Positions 1-8,308 of a stretch of 64,000 bases of DNA are shown here, piece after piece. The first letter of the stretch is position 1. Each line of letters begins with the position of its first letter. A program made the translations under genes and the position numbers. The notes beneath the pieces were generated by a model that was not told the origin of the DNA, did no database searches, and saw only the letters and a list, made by a program, of their open reading frames with translations. The DNA lies in NCBI RefSeq assembly GCF_036057275.1, contig NZ_CP107945.1, positions 6,696,001-6,760,000 of the forward strand. Reading direction: 5' to 3'. Source of the stretch: Streptomyces sp. NBC_00390 (GTDB lineage Bacteria > Actinomycetota > Actinomycetes > Streptomycetales > Streptomycetaceae).

Positions 1-1
1 G

Positions 2-91
2 GAGACCGTCGCGCGGTTCGGCCGCTTCCAGCTCTGCCACGACGACCAGGGCTCGCCTTTCGGTCTGCACGAGCCGCCCGCCGGGGGATAG
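2..91 (+). CDS. VOC/glyoxalase-family protein, C-terminal fragment
   Basis: An open frame enters from the left edge and stops at TAG 89-91, giving about 29 residues. The end reads GRFQLCHDDQGSPFGLHEPP, which resembles the last strand and helix of vicinal-oxygen-chelate proteins, where a D-P/D-Q-G-x-x-F-G-L-W/H-E-P ending is usual. The rest of the gene lies outside the window, so substrate and metal ligands cannot be judged. It converges on the response-regulator gene that follows. Confidence 0.5.
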   Translation, partial: ETVARFGRFQLCHDDQGSPFGLHEPPAGG

Positions 92-219
92 GCAGCGGGC
101 CCGGCATGGGAGCTGAGCGCCGTGGGCCGTGATGGGCAGCCCGTGGGGTCGGGTGCACGAGCGTGGCGCCGCCGCCGCTGCGTCGCATGCGCCGGCGGCC
201 GGGGCCGGCAGCGCGCGCG

Positions 220-906
220 TCAGCCGACGAGACGGTAGCGGCGCTCCGGCCGGCCCGTGCCTCCGTAGCGCAGCGTGACCTTCACCCGGCCCGTTTCCAC
301 GAAGTACTCCAGATAGCGGCGTGCGCTCACCCGTGACAGTGAGCCCGCCTCGGCACACTCCGACGCCGACAGATCACCGGCGTGCTCCCGCAGGATCCGG
401 TCCACCAGCTCCGCCGTGTGCGCTGCCAGGCCCTTCGGCAGCTCACGTGAGCCCGGCGGCCGGGTGCCGAAGATCCGGTCGACGTCCTCCTGGCGCGCCT
501 CCTCCAGCTGGTCGAGACGGGCGCGCAGCGACGCCACATGGCGAAGCTGCTCCTGCAGCGCCGCCTGGTTGAACGGCTTGATCAGATAGTGCAGCGCGCC
601 CGCACGCAGCGCCGAGCGGACCGTACCCGCGTCCCGCGCGGCCGTGATGAACAGGACGTCGGCCGACGGCCGGCCGTCCTCGTCGCGCTCCTCAGCGGCG
701 CGCAGCTCGCGAAGCACGCTGATCCCGTCCATATCGGGCAGATAGACGTCGAGCAGGATGAGATCCGGTCGCAGCCGCTCCGCGGCGCGCAGCGCGTCCG
801 CGCCGCTGTGGGCCACCCCGACGACCCTGAATCCCTCCGTCGCGGACACATAGCGGCTGTGCAGTTTGGCGACCATGAAGTCGTCGTCCACCACCAGGAC
901 GTTCAC
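220..906 (-). CDS. CitB/DcuR-type response regulator
   Basis: A 228-residue two-component response regulator. The receiver domain spans about residues 1-120, with acidic pocket D7-D9, phospho-acceptor D53 in LILLDVYLPDMDG, T88 in FITA and K110 in LIKPF. A linker rich in E, Q and R leads to a C-terminal helix-turn-helix (about 150-228) of the type found in regulators of citrate and C4-dicarboxylate uptake. It is divergent from tctCBA across about 176 bp, so the likely role is control of that tricarboxylate transporter. No histidine kinase gene is present on either side: the next gene left is a convergent VOC fragment. The ATG at 906 is followed by MNVLVVDDD, the normal start for a receiver. 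Confidence 0.9.
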   Translation of the reverse strand: MNVLVVDDDFMVAKLHSRYVSATEGFRVVGVAHSGADALRAAERLRPDLILLDVYLPDMDGISVLRELRAAEERDEDGRPSADVLFITAARDAGTVRSALRAGALHYLIKPFNQAALQEQLRHVASLRARLDQLEEARQEDVDRIFGTRPPGSRELPKGLAAHTAELVDRILREHAGDLSASECAEAGSLSRVSARRYLEYFVETGRVKVTLRYGGTGRPERRYRLVG

Positions 907-1082
907 CGGGAGTCACCTCGGGGGTCCGGGGGCCGTCCCCCGGCAGAGCTCAGTGTCACGCCGACACGCTAGGCCGCGACCACAAGGACCACAACGTCCG
1001 TTGATTCCGGAAGAGAGACAGCTTCTTAACGCGCAGGCAACATGTGGGCCACCTCACAGCTCCCACAACGAGAGGCGTTCTC

Positions 1083-2066
1083 GTGCGTTTGCGCACTCCC
1101 CTCGCCCTGCTCGGGGCGGCATTGCTCGTGCTCGTCGGGCCGCCGTTGCTCACCGCGGGCAGCGGCGCCGAGGCCGGCACGCAGATACCCGGCCTGCGGT
1201 TCATGGTCCCCAACACACCCGGCGGCGGATACGACATCACCGCGCGTACGGCGGCCAAGAACGCCGAGGACGCCGGACTCACCCACAGCATCGAAGTCTT
1301 CAACCTGCCGGGCGCCGGCGGCACCGTGGGCCTGACCCGCCTCGTCGGCGAGCGCGGCAACGGCAAGCTCGCCATGTCCATGGGCCTCGGCGTCGTCGGC
1401 GCCGTACACACCAACAAATCGCCCAAGACCCTGGCCGACACCACACCGATCGCCCGGCTCACCGAGGAGCAGGACATCGTGGTCGTCGCCAAGGACTCCC
1501 CGTACAGGACCATTCAGGACCTGCTCGCCGCGTGGAAGCAGAATCCCGGCAAGCTCCCGGTCGGCGGCGGCTCCTCGCCCGGCGGGCCCGACCACCTCGC
1601 GCCGATGCTGATGGCGCAGGCCGCCGGAATCGCGCCGAAGTCCGTCAACTACATCCCCTTCGACGGCGGCGGCGAACTGCTCGCCTCCATCCTCGGCAAC
1701 AAGGTCGCCTTCGGTGTCTCCGGTGTGGGCGAGTACCTCGACCAGATCAAGTCCGGAGAGCTGCGGCTGCTGGCCGTGACCGGACCGGAGCGGGTGCCGG
1801 GCCTCGACGCCCCGACCCTGCGGGAGGCCGGACTCGACACCGACTTCACCAACTGGCGCGGCGTCGTCGCCCCGCCCGGCCTGTCCGACGCCGAGCGCGA
1901 CAAGCTCGTCGGCCTCGTCCGAGAGCTCCACGACTCCCCGCAGTGGAAGGAGTCCCTGAAGAAGAACGGCTGGGACGACGCCTTCCTCACCGGCGAGAAG
2001 TTCGGTGACTTCCTCGACGCACAGAACAGAAACGTCGACCAGGTGCTGAAGGAGCTCGGGCTGTGA
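1083..2066 (+). CDS. tctC: Tripartite tricarboxylate transporter, substrate-binding protein
   Basis: A 327-residue extracytoplasmic solute receptor of the TctC/Bug family. I chose GTG at 1083 over the in-frame ATG at 1044. It follows AGAGG by 7 bases and starts directly into a signal peptide (VRLRTPLALLGAALLVLVGP, then a small-residue region). The mature part begins near IPGLRFMVPNTPGGGYD, the conserved Bug N-terminal loop that contacts the carboxylate ligand. No lipobox cysteine is visible, so it may be a released or loosely held binding protein. It is the first gene of a tightly overlapping tctC-tctB-tctA operon; the GTG of tctB overlaps its stop (GTGA). It should deliver citrate or a related carboxylate to TctAB. 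Confidence 0.9.
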   Translation: MRLRTPLALLGAALLVLVGPPLLTAGSGAEAGTQIPGLRFMVPNTPGGGYDITARTAAKNAEDAGLTHSIEVFNLPGAGGTVGLTRLVGERGNGKLAMSMGLGVVGAVHTNKSPKTLADTTPIARLTEEQDIVVVAKDSPYRTIQDLLAAWKQNPGKLPVGGGSSPGGPDHLAPMLMAQAAGIAPKSVNYIPFDGGGELLASILGNKVAFGVSGVGEYLDQIKSGELRLLAVTGPERVPGLDAPTLREAGLDTDFTNWRGVVAPPGLSDAERDKLVGLVRELHDSPQWKESLKKNGWDDAFLTGEKFGDFLDAQNRNVDQVLKELGL

Positions 2067-2614
2067 CCACTTCCACCCCCACCCCCGCCGCCACACCGAC
2101 GGGCAAGACCGGCCGTCCCTGGCAGGTCTGGCTGCGAGAGCACTCCGAACTCGGCGTGAGCGTCCTGCTGTTCGCCATCGGTGCGCTCGTCCTCACCGAC
2201 GCCCTGACCATGGACGTGGACATCACCCAGCGCGGACCCGTCGGACCGAAGACCGTCCCCGTCGTCGTCGGCACCGGCCTGCTGCTCGTGGCCGTCCTGC
2301 TTGCGGTCGACGTGCTGCGCGGCGGCCGGGGCGAGGCCGAGACCGGCGAGGACATCGACCTCGGCGGGCCGAGCGACCGGCGCACCGTGCTCCTGCTCGC
2401 GGGCGTCTTCCTCGCCTTCGCCGTCCTGGTCGGCCCGGTCGGCTTCCCCGTCGCCGGAGCGCTGCTCTTCTGGGGCGCGGCCTTCGCGCTCGGCAGCCGC
2501 CATCCGCACCGCGACCCGCTGATCGCCGCGGTCCTCGCGCTGGTCACCTACTTCGTCTTCAACAACCTGCTCGGCGTCCCCCTGCCAGGCGGGCCGCTGA
2601 TGGGAGTGCTGTAG
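2063..2614 (+). CDS. tctB: Tripartite tricarboxylate transporter, small membrane subunit
   Basis: A 183-residue TctB-family membrane protein. After a polar N-terminus (about residues 1-30) there are four hydrophobic segments, near residues 33-50, 68-88, 110-128 and 138-170, the usual four-helix TctB topology. GTG at 2063 overlaps the tctC stop by four bases and the gene ends one base into the tctA start, so translation of all three is probably coupled. Its family role is as the small integral subunit of the tripartite carboxylate importer. Sequence conservation is low in this family, so the call rests on length, topology and position between tctC and tctA. Confidence 0.85.
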   Translation: MTTSTPTPAATPTGKTGRPWQVWLREHSELGVSVLLFAIGALVLTDALTMDVDITQRGPVGPKTVPVVVGTGLLLVAVLLAVDVLRGGRGEAETGEDIDLGGPSDRRTVLLLAGVFLAFAVLVGPVGFPVAGALLFWGAAFALGSRHPHRDPLIAAVLALVTYFVFNNLLGVPLPGGPLMGVL

Positions 2615-4113
2615 TGATGGACTCTCTCAACTCCCTGCTCGACGGGTTCGGCACGGCCCTCACCCCCGTCAATCTTCTGTGGGCCGCGATCGGTGTGCTG
2701 CTGGGTACGGCGATCGGCGTACTGCCCGGCATCGGCCCGGCCATGGCCGTGGCGCTGCTGCTGCCGGTCACGTACGGGCTGGAGCCGACGGGCGCGTTCA
2801 TCATGTTCGCCGGCATCTACTACGGCGCGATGTTCGGCGGCTCCACCACCTCGATCCTGCTGAACACCCCGGGTGAGAGCGCGGCGGTCGTAGCGGCCAT
2901 CGAAGGCAATCCGATGGCCAAAGCGGGCCGTGGCGCACAGGCGCTCGCCGCGGCGGCCGGCGGCCACTTCGCCGGTGGCATGATCGGCACGATCCTGCTG
3001 GTACTTCTCGCCCCTGCCGTCGCCGAACTGGCGGTCGACATCGGTGCACCCGACTACTTCGCGATCATGGTGCTGGCCTTCATCGCCGTCACCTCGGTGC
3101 TCGGCTCCTCCCGCATCCGCGGGCTGGCCTCCCTGCTGATCGGCCTCACGCTGGGCCTGGTCGGCCTGGACCGGATGACCGGCCAGCAGCGACTCACCTT
3201 CGGCTCGCTGCAGCTCGCCGACGGCATCGATGTCGTCATCGTCGCGGTCGGCCTCTTCGCCATCGGCGAGGCGCTGTGGGTCGCCGCGCATCTGCGCCGT
3301 ACGGCAGGAGAGGCCATTCCGGTCGGCCGGCCCTGGCTCGCCGGATCCGATGTGAAGCGCACCTGGAAAGCCTGGCTGCGCGGTCCCGTCATCGGTTTCC
3401 CGTTCGGCGCGATCCCGGCCGGCGGCGCGGAGATCCCGACCTTCCTGTCGTACGTGACGGAGAAGCGGCTGTCCAAGCACAAGGACGAGTTCGGCAGGGG
3501 AGCCATCGAGGGCGTCGCCGGACCCGAGTCGGCGGCTTCGGCCTCCGCAGCGGGCACGCTCGTCTCGATGCTGACGCTCGGCCTGCCCACGACCGCCGTG
3601 GCGGCCGTGATGCTCGCCGCGTTCCAGCAGTACGGCATCCAGCCCGGACCGCTGCTGTTCGAGCGCGAACCCGACCTGGTGTGGGGCCTGATCGCCTCGC
3701 TGTTCGTCGGCATGGTGCTGCTGCTCGCCCTCAACCTGCCGCTGGCACCGGTCTGGGCGAAGCTGCTGCGCATCCCGCGGCCGTACCTGTACGCGGGCAT
3801 CCTCTTCTTCGCCGCGGTGGGCGCGTACGCGGTCGGCGGCGAGGCGGTCGATCTGGTGATCCTGCTGATCATCGGCCTGATCGGGTTCGGCATGCGGCGC
3901 TACGGGCTGCCGGTGCTGCCCGCGGTGATCGGGGTGATCCTCGGCCCGGCCGCCGAACAGCAGCTGCGCCGGGCACTGCAGATCAGTGACGGCAGTGTCA
4001 CCGGTCTGGTCAACACGCCCTTCTCGGTGACGGTTTACGCGGTGATCGTGATCCTGGTGGCCTGGCCCTGGTTGAAGAGGCTGTTCGTACGACGTCGTAC
4101 GGAGGTGTCGTGA
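2614..4113 (+). CDS. tctA: Tripartite tricarboxylate transporter, large membrane subunit
   Basis: A 499-residue TctA permease with about twelve hydrophobic segments. Family signatures are clear: GVLPGIGPAMAVALLLP near residue 35, YYGAMFGGSTTSILLNTPGE near 68-87, and a mirrored GPESAASASAAGTLVSMLTL half near residue 300 with the GLPTTAVAAVM loop. These repeated glycine/serine loops form the substrate pathway in the family. The start is either GTG 2614, which overlaps the tctB TAG, or ATG 2617, which is preceded by GGGAGTG. It is the last gene of the tct operon; a GC-rich hairpin follows at 4133-4170. Confidence 0.92.
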   Translation: MMDSLNSLLDGFGTALTPVNLLWAAIGVLLGTAIGVLPGIGPAMAVALLLPVTYGLEPTGAFIMFAGIYYGAMFGGSTTSILLNTPGESAAVVAAIEGNPMAKAGRGAQALAAAAGGHFAGGMIGTILLVLLAPAVAELAVDIGAPDYFAIMVLAFIAVTSVLGSSRIRGLASLLIGLTLGLVGLDRMTGQQRLTFGSLQLADGIDVVIVAVGLFAIGEALWVAAHLRRTAGEAIPVGRPWLAGSDVKRTWKAWLRGPVIGFPFGAIPAGGAEIPTFLSYVTEKRLSKHKDEFGRGAIEGVAGPESAASASAAGTLVSMLTLGLPTTAVAAVMLAAFQQYGIQPGPLLFEREPDLVWGLIASLFVGMVLLLALNLPLAPVWAKLLRIPRPYLYAGILFFAAVGAYAVGGEAVDLVILLIIGLIGFGMRRYGLPVLPAVIGVILGPAAEQQLRRALQISDGSVTGLVNTPFSVTVYAVIVILVAWPWLKRLFVRRRTEVS

Positions 4114-4132
4114 CCCACCGGCCCTTGTGATG

Positions 4133-4170
4133 CCGTCCGCCCCTGGCCCGTTTGCGGCCGGGGGCGGATG
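4133..4170 (+). terminator. Rho-independent-like hairpin after tctA
   Basis: CGTCCGCCCCTGGCC pairs with GGCCGGGGGCGGATG around a short TTTG-centred loop, with one mismatch and one G-T pair. There is no T-run, as is usual for Streptomyces terminators. It sits 20 bp after the tctA stop. Confidence 0.6.
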
Positions 4171-4228
4171 CGCGTCATGAGTCCGCCGGAGACGGCCCGT
4201 TGTCAGTGGTGGCTGCGACGATCGACCC

Positions 4229-4819
4229 ATGACGACGATCGACTGGGGCAGGGCCGCGGACTCCTTCGACCAGGAACCGGACCACGGGCTGCTCGACCCT
4301 GCCGTCCGCGGGGCCTGGGCGGAGCGGCTGAAGCGGTGGCTGCCCCGGCAGCCGTCCGATGTGCTCGACCTCGGGTGCGGTACGGGCAGCCTTGCGCTGC
4401 TCGCCGTCGAACAGGGCCACCGGGTGACGGGAGTCGACCTCTCGCCCGAGATGGTCGCCCGAGCACGCGCCAAGCTCGCCGGCACCGGCGCGGACATACG
4501 GGAAGGGTCCGCCGACCGGCCGCCTGTGGGGGATCGCCGCTTCGACGTCGTCCTGGCCCGGCATGTCGTCTGGCTGCTTCCCGATCCCGAGGCGGCTCTG
4601 CGGCACTGGGCCTCACTGCTGCGGCCCGGCGGGCGGCTGGTGCTGGTCGAGGGCGTGTGGGGTGGCACGGGGCTGCCGGCCGCACGGCTCACCGCAGCGC
4701 TGAGGCCGCTCGCCGACCGGGTCGACCACGAGCGGCTGTCGGGCGATCAGGCGCTGTGGGGCGGGCCCGTGGACGACGAGCGGTATGTGCTGGTGGCCCG
4801 GTCGGCCCCGCGGTGCTGA
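4229..4819 (+). CDS. Class I SAM-dependent methyltransferase
   Basis: A 196-residue methyltransferase with a compact Rossmann core. Motif I is DVLDLGCGTGSLALL at about residues 44-58. The acidic ribose-binding residue is in GVDLSPEMV near residue 70. FDVVLARHVVWLLPDPEAAL matches motif IV, and LLRPGGRLVLVEG is the post-core strand common to the Methyltransf_11/25 group. It has no extra substrate domain, so the methyl acceptor cannot be predicted. Its ATG follows the hairpin that ends the tct operon, so it is probably transcribed separately. The downstream neighbour is on the opposite strand. Confidence 0.85.
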   Translation: MTTIDWGRAADSFDQEPDHGLLDPAVRGAWAERLKRWLPRQPSDVLDLGCGTGSLALLAVEQGHRVTGVDLSPEMVARARAKLAGTGADIREGSADRPPVGDRRFDVVLARHVVWLLPDPEAALRHWASLLRPGGRLVLVEGVWGGTGLPAARLTAALRPLADRVDHERLSGDQALWGGPVDDERYVLVARSAPRC

Positions 4820-4906
4820 GCGCCCTCGGACGACACGGCCGCATACGAACCCGCCCGGACCAGGCCCGGATGGACCGGGCCCGGCTGGGGGCGACGGCGT
4901 TGCTGA

Positions 4907-5389
4907 TCAGCCGAGGAGGTCGGTGAAACCGCCGCGACGGGCAAGGAGTTCGAGTTCATCGAGCGCACGCAGGGCCTCTTCGGCCGCCGCGGGGTCACGG
5001 TCGGCGAGGCCGCTCTCGGCGAACTCGTCCTCGTCCAGGCGCAGGATCTCCTTGCCGTCCGCCGACACCCAAAGGTCGAGGTCCAGGTCCTCGACGGACA
5101 AGGCACCGCCGTCGAGTACTGCGGGCCGGGTGACGTCGCAGTACCAGCCCTTCAACGTGCCCTCGCCGGTGCGGACTTCCTTCACCGCGTACCAGCGGTC
5201 GCGCCAGTAGTGCTCGGTGAACACATCGCCCGGCTCGAAGCGTACGAAGCCGAAATCGCGCGCACCCTCGCCCGCCCACGGCGCGCGGACCACCAGATGG
5301 ATTCCGTCGTCCGTGAGCAGCTCGGCGGCATAGCGGATCTTGGTCCGGCCCGCCTTGAGCAGGACCACCTCAAACGAGTGTGCGGACAT
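4907..5389 (-). CDS. DUF402 domain-containing protein
   Basis: A 160-residue protein starting at ATG 5389, which has a strong GGAGG six bases upstream; the longer upstream frame lacks coding character. The central region (DVFTEHYWRDRWYAVKEVRT, then LKGWYCDVTRPAVLDGG and LDLDLWVSADGKEILRLDEDEF) is the DUF402 fold, shared with the FomD-like nucleotide hydrolases. The conserved Y-x-D-x-x-x-P and D-x-D/E residues are present, compatible with a metal-dependent phosphohydrolase, but this is family inference. The start lies inside the 3' end of the preceding GNAT gene (20 bp overlap), indicating translational coupling. Confidence 0.85.
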   Translation of the reverse strand: MSAHSFEVVLLKAGRTKIRYAAELLTDDGIHLVVRAPWAGEGARDFGFVRFEPGDVFTEHYWRDRWYAVKEVRTGEGTLKGWYCDVTRPAVLDGGALSVEDLDLDLWVSADGKEILRLDEDEFAESGLADRDPAAAEEALRALDELELLARRGGFTDLLG

Positions 5390-6299
5390 GACGTACCTCC
5401 GTCGCGCAGATCTTGTAGCCGAACCATGTGTTGATGGCCAGCATGGGGCCGTTGTCGGCGTCATTGCTGGTGAACGCGTCCGTGTAGCCCGCCGCGCGGG
5501 CGCGCCGCAGCGAGTCCGTCTTGGCGAGCTTCGCCAGACCACGGCCGCGGTGGGCGCGCAGAGTGCCGGTCATGCCGGACATGTAGCGGGTGTCGCCGTC
5601 CGACTCCGCGGCGGTGAAGGCGGCGACCTTGCCGTCCACCAGCACGACCGTGCTGAGCACACGGTCGAGCAGCGGGTTGTTCCAGGTGTGGCTGATCCAG
5701 TCGTCGTAGTCGCCGAAAGCCATGCTGATGTCGCCGGGCTCGTCCGAGGTGGCCTCGGCATCGGCCCGGAACATCGGCCGTGGATCGGCCTCGAAGTCCG
5801 CGGCGGTACGCAACTCGACGCCTGCGGGCAGCTCCGGCAGTGGGGGCAGTGTGCCGTTCGCCAGGTCAAGATGCTGGAAGTGGGCCGGGCGGGTCGGCCG
5901 GTAGCCGCGCTTCTCGGCGAAGGCCCGGGACTCGGGGTTGTCCATCACCCAGGCGTACACGTTCGTCGCGTCTTGGGCCGCCAGATGTTCCTCGGCGGTG
6001 CGGAGCAGCAGTGATCCCGCGCCAAGGCCACGGTGGTCGGGGTGGACCTGAGGGGTGGCGTAGGACTGGCCGGGCTCGGTGCTGTCGTACGCGATGCCCA
6101 CATGGGCCGTGCCGACGATCTCGCCGTTGTGCTCGGCGACCAACAGCCGGTACTTCTTGGCGGGGTTGGCGGTCCGGAGGCCGAAGAGGAGGGACGCGGG
6201 GGTCGTCACCTCGAAGGGGATCGAAGCTCGGCGGGCCCGGGCCACCGCTTGGGCGTCGTCGGCATCCTGGGTACGGAAGTCACGGACGATCAAGGTCAT
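5370..6299 (-). CDS. Tandem-GNAT N-acetyltransferase
   Basis: A 309-residue protein with two GNAT folds. The N-terminal domain carries VHPDHRGLGAGSLLLRTAEE, the acetyl-CoA pyrophosphate loop (R/Q-x-x-G-x-G/A), near residues 95-115. The C-terminal domain has LRAHRGRGLAKLAKTDSL near residue 250 followed by FTSNDADNGPMLAINTWFGY, a typical GNAT C-terminal strand. Such double-GNAT proteins are common in streptomycetes and relate to MshD-like acetyltransferases, but the acceptor is unknown. ATG 6299 begins MTLIVRDFR, the usual GNAT first strand. It is the first gene of a two-gene unit with the DUF402 gene. Confidence 0.85.
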   Translation of the reverse strand: MTLIVRDFRTQDADDAQAVARARRASIPFEVTTPASLLFGLRTANPAKKYRLLVAEHNGEIVGTAHVGIAYDSTEPGQSYATPQVHPDHRGLGAGSLLLRTAEEHLAAQDATNVYAWVMDNPESRAFAEKRGYRPTRPAHFQHLDLANGTLPPLPELPAGVELRTAADFEADPRPMFRADAEATSDEPGDISMAFGDYDDWISHTWNNPLLDRVLSTVVLVDGKVAAFTAAESDGDTRYMSGMTGTLRAHRGRGLAKLAKTDSLRRARAAGYTDAFTSNDADNGPMLAINTWFGYKICATEVRHVRTLV

Positions 6300-6380
6300 G
6301 AGGCCGCACGTTACGTGGGGCCCGGCGCGGCCGCCTCCCATTTTGCGGCGGTCCGCCTGGCAGTGGGGGAGAATCGGGCC

Positions 6381-6755
6381 GTGACCTTGAAGATCGTCAT
6401 TGACACGGACTCGGCGACCGCGCCGTACGAACAGTTGCGCGCCCAGGTCTCGAGCCAGGCGCGCTCGGGCCGGCTGCCTGTCGGCTACAAGCTCCCGACC
6501 GTCCGCGGCCTCGCGGAGGAACTGGGGCTCGCGGCCAACACGGTGGCCAAGGCGTACCGCGCGCTGGAGTCGGACGGGGTGATCGAGACGCGCGGCCGCA
6601 ACGGCACGTTCATCGCAGCGGCGGGCGACGCCGCGGCCCGTGAACTGGCAGCGGCGGCCCAGGCTTTCGCCGAGCGCGCCCAGCGGCTGGGTGTTCCGCA
6701 GCCGGCCGCGCTGGCGGCGGCGCAGGAGGCGGTGCGGGCCGTGTACGCGCGGTAG
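6381..6755 (+). CDS. Small GntR-family (YtrA-like) transcriptional regulator
   Basis: A 124-residue GntR regulator with a winged helix (about residues 12-78; TVRGLAEELGLAANTVAKAYRALE is the recognition region) and only a short C-terminal helical tail of about 45 residues. This is the YtrA layout, in which the tail only dimerises. Start GTG 6381 is preceded by GAGAAT six bases upstream and no Shine-Dalgarno sequence, so the transcript may be leaderless. YtrA regulators normally sit next to ABC transporter genes, but none is adjacent here, so the target is unclear. A strong hairpin follows at 6767-6803. Confidence 0.88.
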   Translation: MTLKIVIDTDSATAPYEQLRAQVSSQARSGRLPVGYKLPTVRGLAEELGLAANTVAKAYRALESDGVIETRGRNGTFIAAAGDAAARELAAAAQAFAERAQRLGVPQPAALAAAQEAVRAVYAR

Positions 6756-6766
6756 CCCCCGCAGGG

Positions 6767-6803
6767 GGAAGGGCCCGGCGCCTTGGCGGCGCCGGGCCCT
6801 TCC
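6767..6803. terminator. Bidirectional terminator hairpin
   Basis: GGAAGGGCCCGGCGCC and GGCGCCGGGCCCTTCC form a perfect 16-bp stem with loop TTGGC. It lies between the end of the small GntR gene (plus strand) and the 3' end of the tRNA-Met gene (minus strand) and can serve both. Confidence 0.85.
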
Positions 6804-6808
6804 TTCAG

Positions 6809-6882
6809 TGGCCGGGGCAGGATTTGAACCCGCGACTTCTGGGTTATGAGCCCAGCGTGCTACCTAGCTGCACCACCCGGCG
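6809..6882 (-). tRNA. tRNA-Met (CAT), initiator-like
   Basis: The minus strand folds as a complete cloverleaf. The anticodon loop is CTCATAA (anticodon CAT) on stem CTGGG/CCCAG, the T-loop is TTCAAAT on GCGGG/CCTGC, and the D arm is GTGC/GCAC with a GG in the loop. The acceptor stem pairs from position 2 to 7 while position 1 (C) faces C72, so the first pair is unmatched. CCA is not encoded. The unmatched 1-72 position and the three consecutive G:C pairs below the anticodon loop are hallmarks of initiator tRNA. The usual initiator mismatch is C1-A72, so C1-C72 is unusual. Confidence 0.88.
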
Positions 6883-7052
6883 AAGACCCACGTTACGGAC
6901 CTCCGCCCAGGCCCCGCAAAGGAATTACCGTGCCGCGCAGCAGCTGCCCCGGCGTCGGCCGTGTCCAGAGGCGGACGGCCCGGCAACGCCGTCGGAGCGG
7001 TGGTGACAGCCACGGCGGCCGGCGCACGGCGCCCGTCGACGCCGGCCAGGCC

Positions 7053-8147
7053 CTACAGGTACAGGCCCGCGTCCGCGCCCGCCGTCTGGGACGGGACCGA
7101 CGCCGGGGTCGTGCCGCGGCGCAGGGCGAACAGTTCGGCCAGGGTGGCGCCTTCGCGGCCCACGCCCTCTTCCGTGCCCAGCCACGTGATCGCCTCGGGC
7201 CGCGTCAGAGGGCCCACTTCGATGCGGGCCAGGCAGCGGCCCGGGCGGACCACCGCCGGGTGGAGGCGTTCCAGGTCCTCGTTGGTCGTGATGCCCACCA
7301 GGACGTTACGACCCTGGCCGAGGAGGCCGTCCGTCAGATTGAGCAGCCGCGACAGCGCCTGGCCCGCGGTGTGGCGGGCCTCGCCGCGGATCAGCTCGTC
7401 GCAGTCCTCCAGAAGCAGCAGCCGCCAACGGCCCTTGGATGTGCCCTCGTCCTCACCGATCGCGATGTCCATGAGATAGCCGACGTCGTTGAAAAGCCGC
7501 TCCGGGTCCAGGACGCAGTCCACCTGGCACCAGTCCCGCCAGGACCGCGCCAGCGTCCGCAGCGCCGAGGTCTTGCCGGTGCCCGGCGGGCCGTGGAGCA
7601 GCAGCAGCCGGCCCGCGATGTCGTCCGGTGTCACCTTCATCAGCCGGTCCATCGCGTCGGCGACCGGCGCCGTGTAGTTGGGCCGCACCTCCTCCCATGT
7701 CCCGGCGGCGATCTGCCGGGTGGTGCGGTGCGGGCCGCGGCGCGGCGAGACGTACCAGAAGCCCATCGTGACGTTCTCGGGCTGCGGCTCCGGCTCGTCG
7801 GTCGCGTTGTCCGTCGCCTCCTTGAGCACCGTCTCGGCGAGGTCGGCGCTGACCGCCGTGACGGTGACGTCCGCGCCGCGGTTCCAGCGCGAGATCAGCA
7901 GCGTCCAGCCGTCGCCCTCCGCGAGCGTCGCACTGCGGTCGTCGTCGCGGGCGGCGCGCAGCACCCTCGCCCCGGCGGGCAGCATGGTCGCTCCGGGCTT
8001 GACCCGGTCGATGGTGGAGCTGTGGGAGTACGGCTGCTCGCCCTTCGCGAAGCGGCCGAGGAACAGCGCGTCGACGACGTCCGAGGGCGAATCGCTGTCG
8101 TCGACGTTGAGCCGGATCGGCAGAGCGTCCTGAGGGTTGGCAGACAT
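7053..8147 (-). CDS. DUF5925 / AAA family ATPase
   Basis: A 364-residue protein. The N-terminal half (about 1-160) matches the DUF5925 module often found before AAA domains in streptomycetes. The C-terminal half is an AAA ATPase: Walker A GPPGTGKTS at residues 186-194, Walker B RLLLLEDCDE at about 242-251, a sensor-1 type GITTNEDLERL and the arginine-finger region HPAVVRPGRCLARIEV. Start ATG 8147 gives MSANPQDALPIRLN. The family probably remodels protein complexes, but no substrate is known. It stands alone, between the tRNA gene and the envelope operon. Confidence 0.85.
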   Translation of the reverse strand: MSANPQDALPIRLNVDDSDSPSDVVDALFLGRFAKGEQPYSHSSTIDRVKPGATMLPAGARVLRAARDDDRSATLAEGDGWTLLISRWNRGADVTVTAVSADLAETVLKEATDNATDEPEPQPENVTMGFWYVSPRRGPHRTTRQIAAGTWEEVRPNYTAPVADAMDRLMKVTPDDIAGRLLLLHGPPGTGKTSALRTLARSWRDWCQVDCVLDPERLFNDVGYLMDIAIGEDEGTSKGRWRLLLLEDCDELIRGEARHTAGQALSRLLNLTDGLLGQGRNVLVGITTNEDLERLHPAVVRPGRCLARIEVGPLTRPEAITWLGTEEGVGREGATLAELFALRRGTTPASVPSQTAGADAGLYL

Positions 8148-8226
8148 GCGCCCATGATCGGGCACGGGATCGGCCGACGCACCGTCTTTTGCCCGGTGCG
8201 GCGCCGGGGACGTGGCGCCGCACCGA

Positions 8227-8249
8227 CCGGGCGGCGGCTCGCCGCCCGG
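8227..8249. terminator. GC-rich hairpin between envelope operon and AAA gene
   Basis: CCGGGCGGCG and CGCCGCCCGG form a 10-bp perfect stem with a GCT loop in the 161-bp gap. It lies downstream of the polysaccharide deacetylase stop (8309) in the direction of transcription. Confidence 0.6.
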
Positions 8250-8308
8250 CCCCGCCGAGGGGGCCGGACCCCCGCCCGGCTCCCCGGCGGGTGACCGGGA
8301 CGCGGTAC

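Noticed and set aside
1044..1082. Upstream ATG as the start of tctC
   Set aside because: It lacks a ribosome site and would put 13 polar residues before the signal peptide; GTG 1083 has AGAGG at good spacing.
2548..4692. 714-codon frame antisense to tctA and the methyltransferase gene
   Set aside because: Long antisense frames are expected at this GC content. The product is low-complexity and rich in Arg, Gln and Asp, while the plus strand encodes clear TctA and methyltransferase motifs.
6809..6882. Elongator tRNA-Met
   Set aside because: The unmatched 1-72 position and the GGG/CCC pairs in the anticodon stem fit initiator rather than elongator tRNA.
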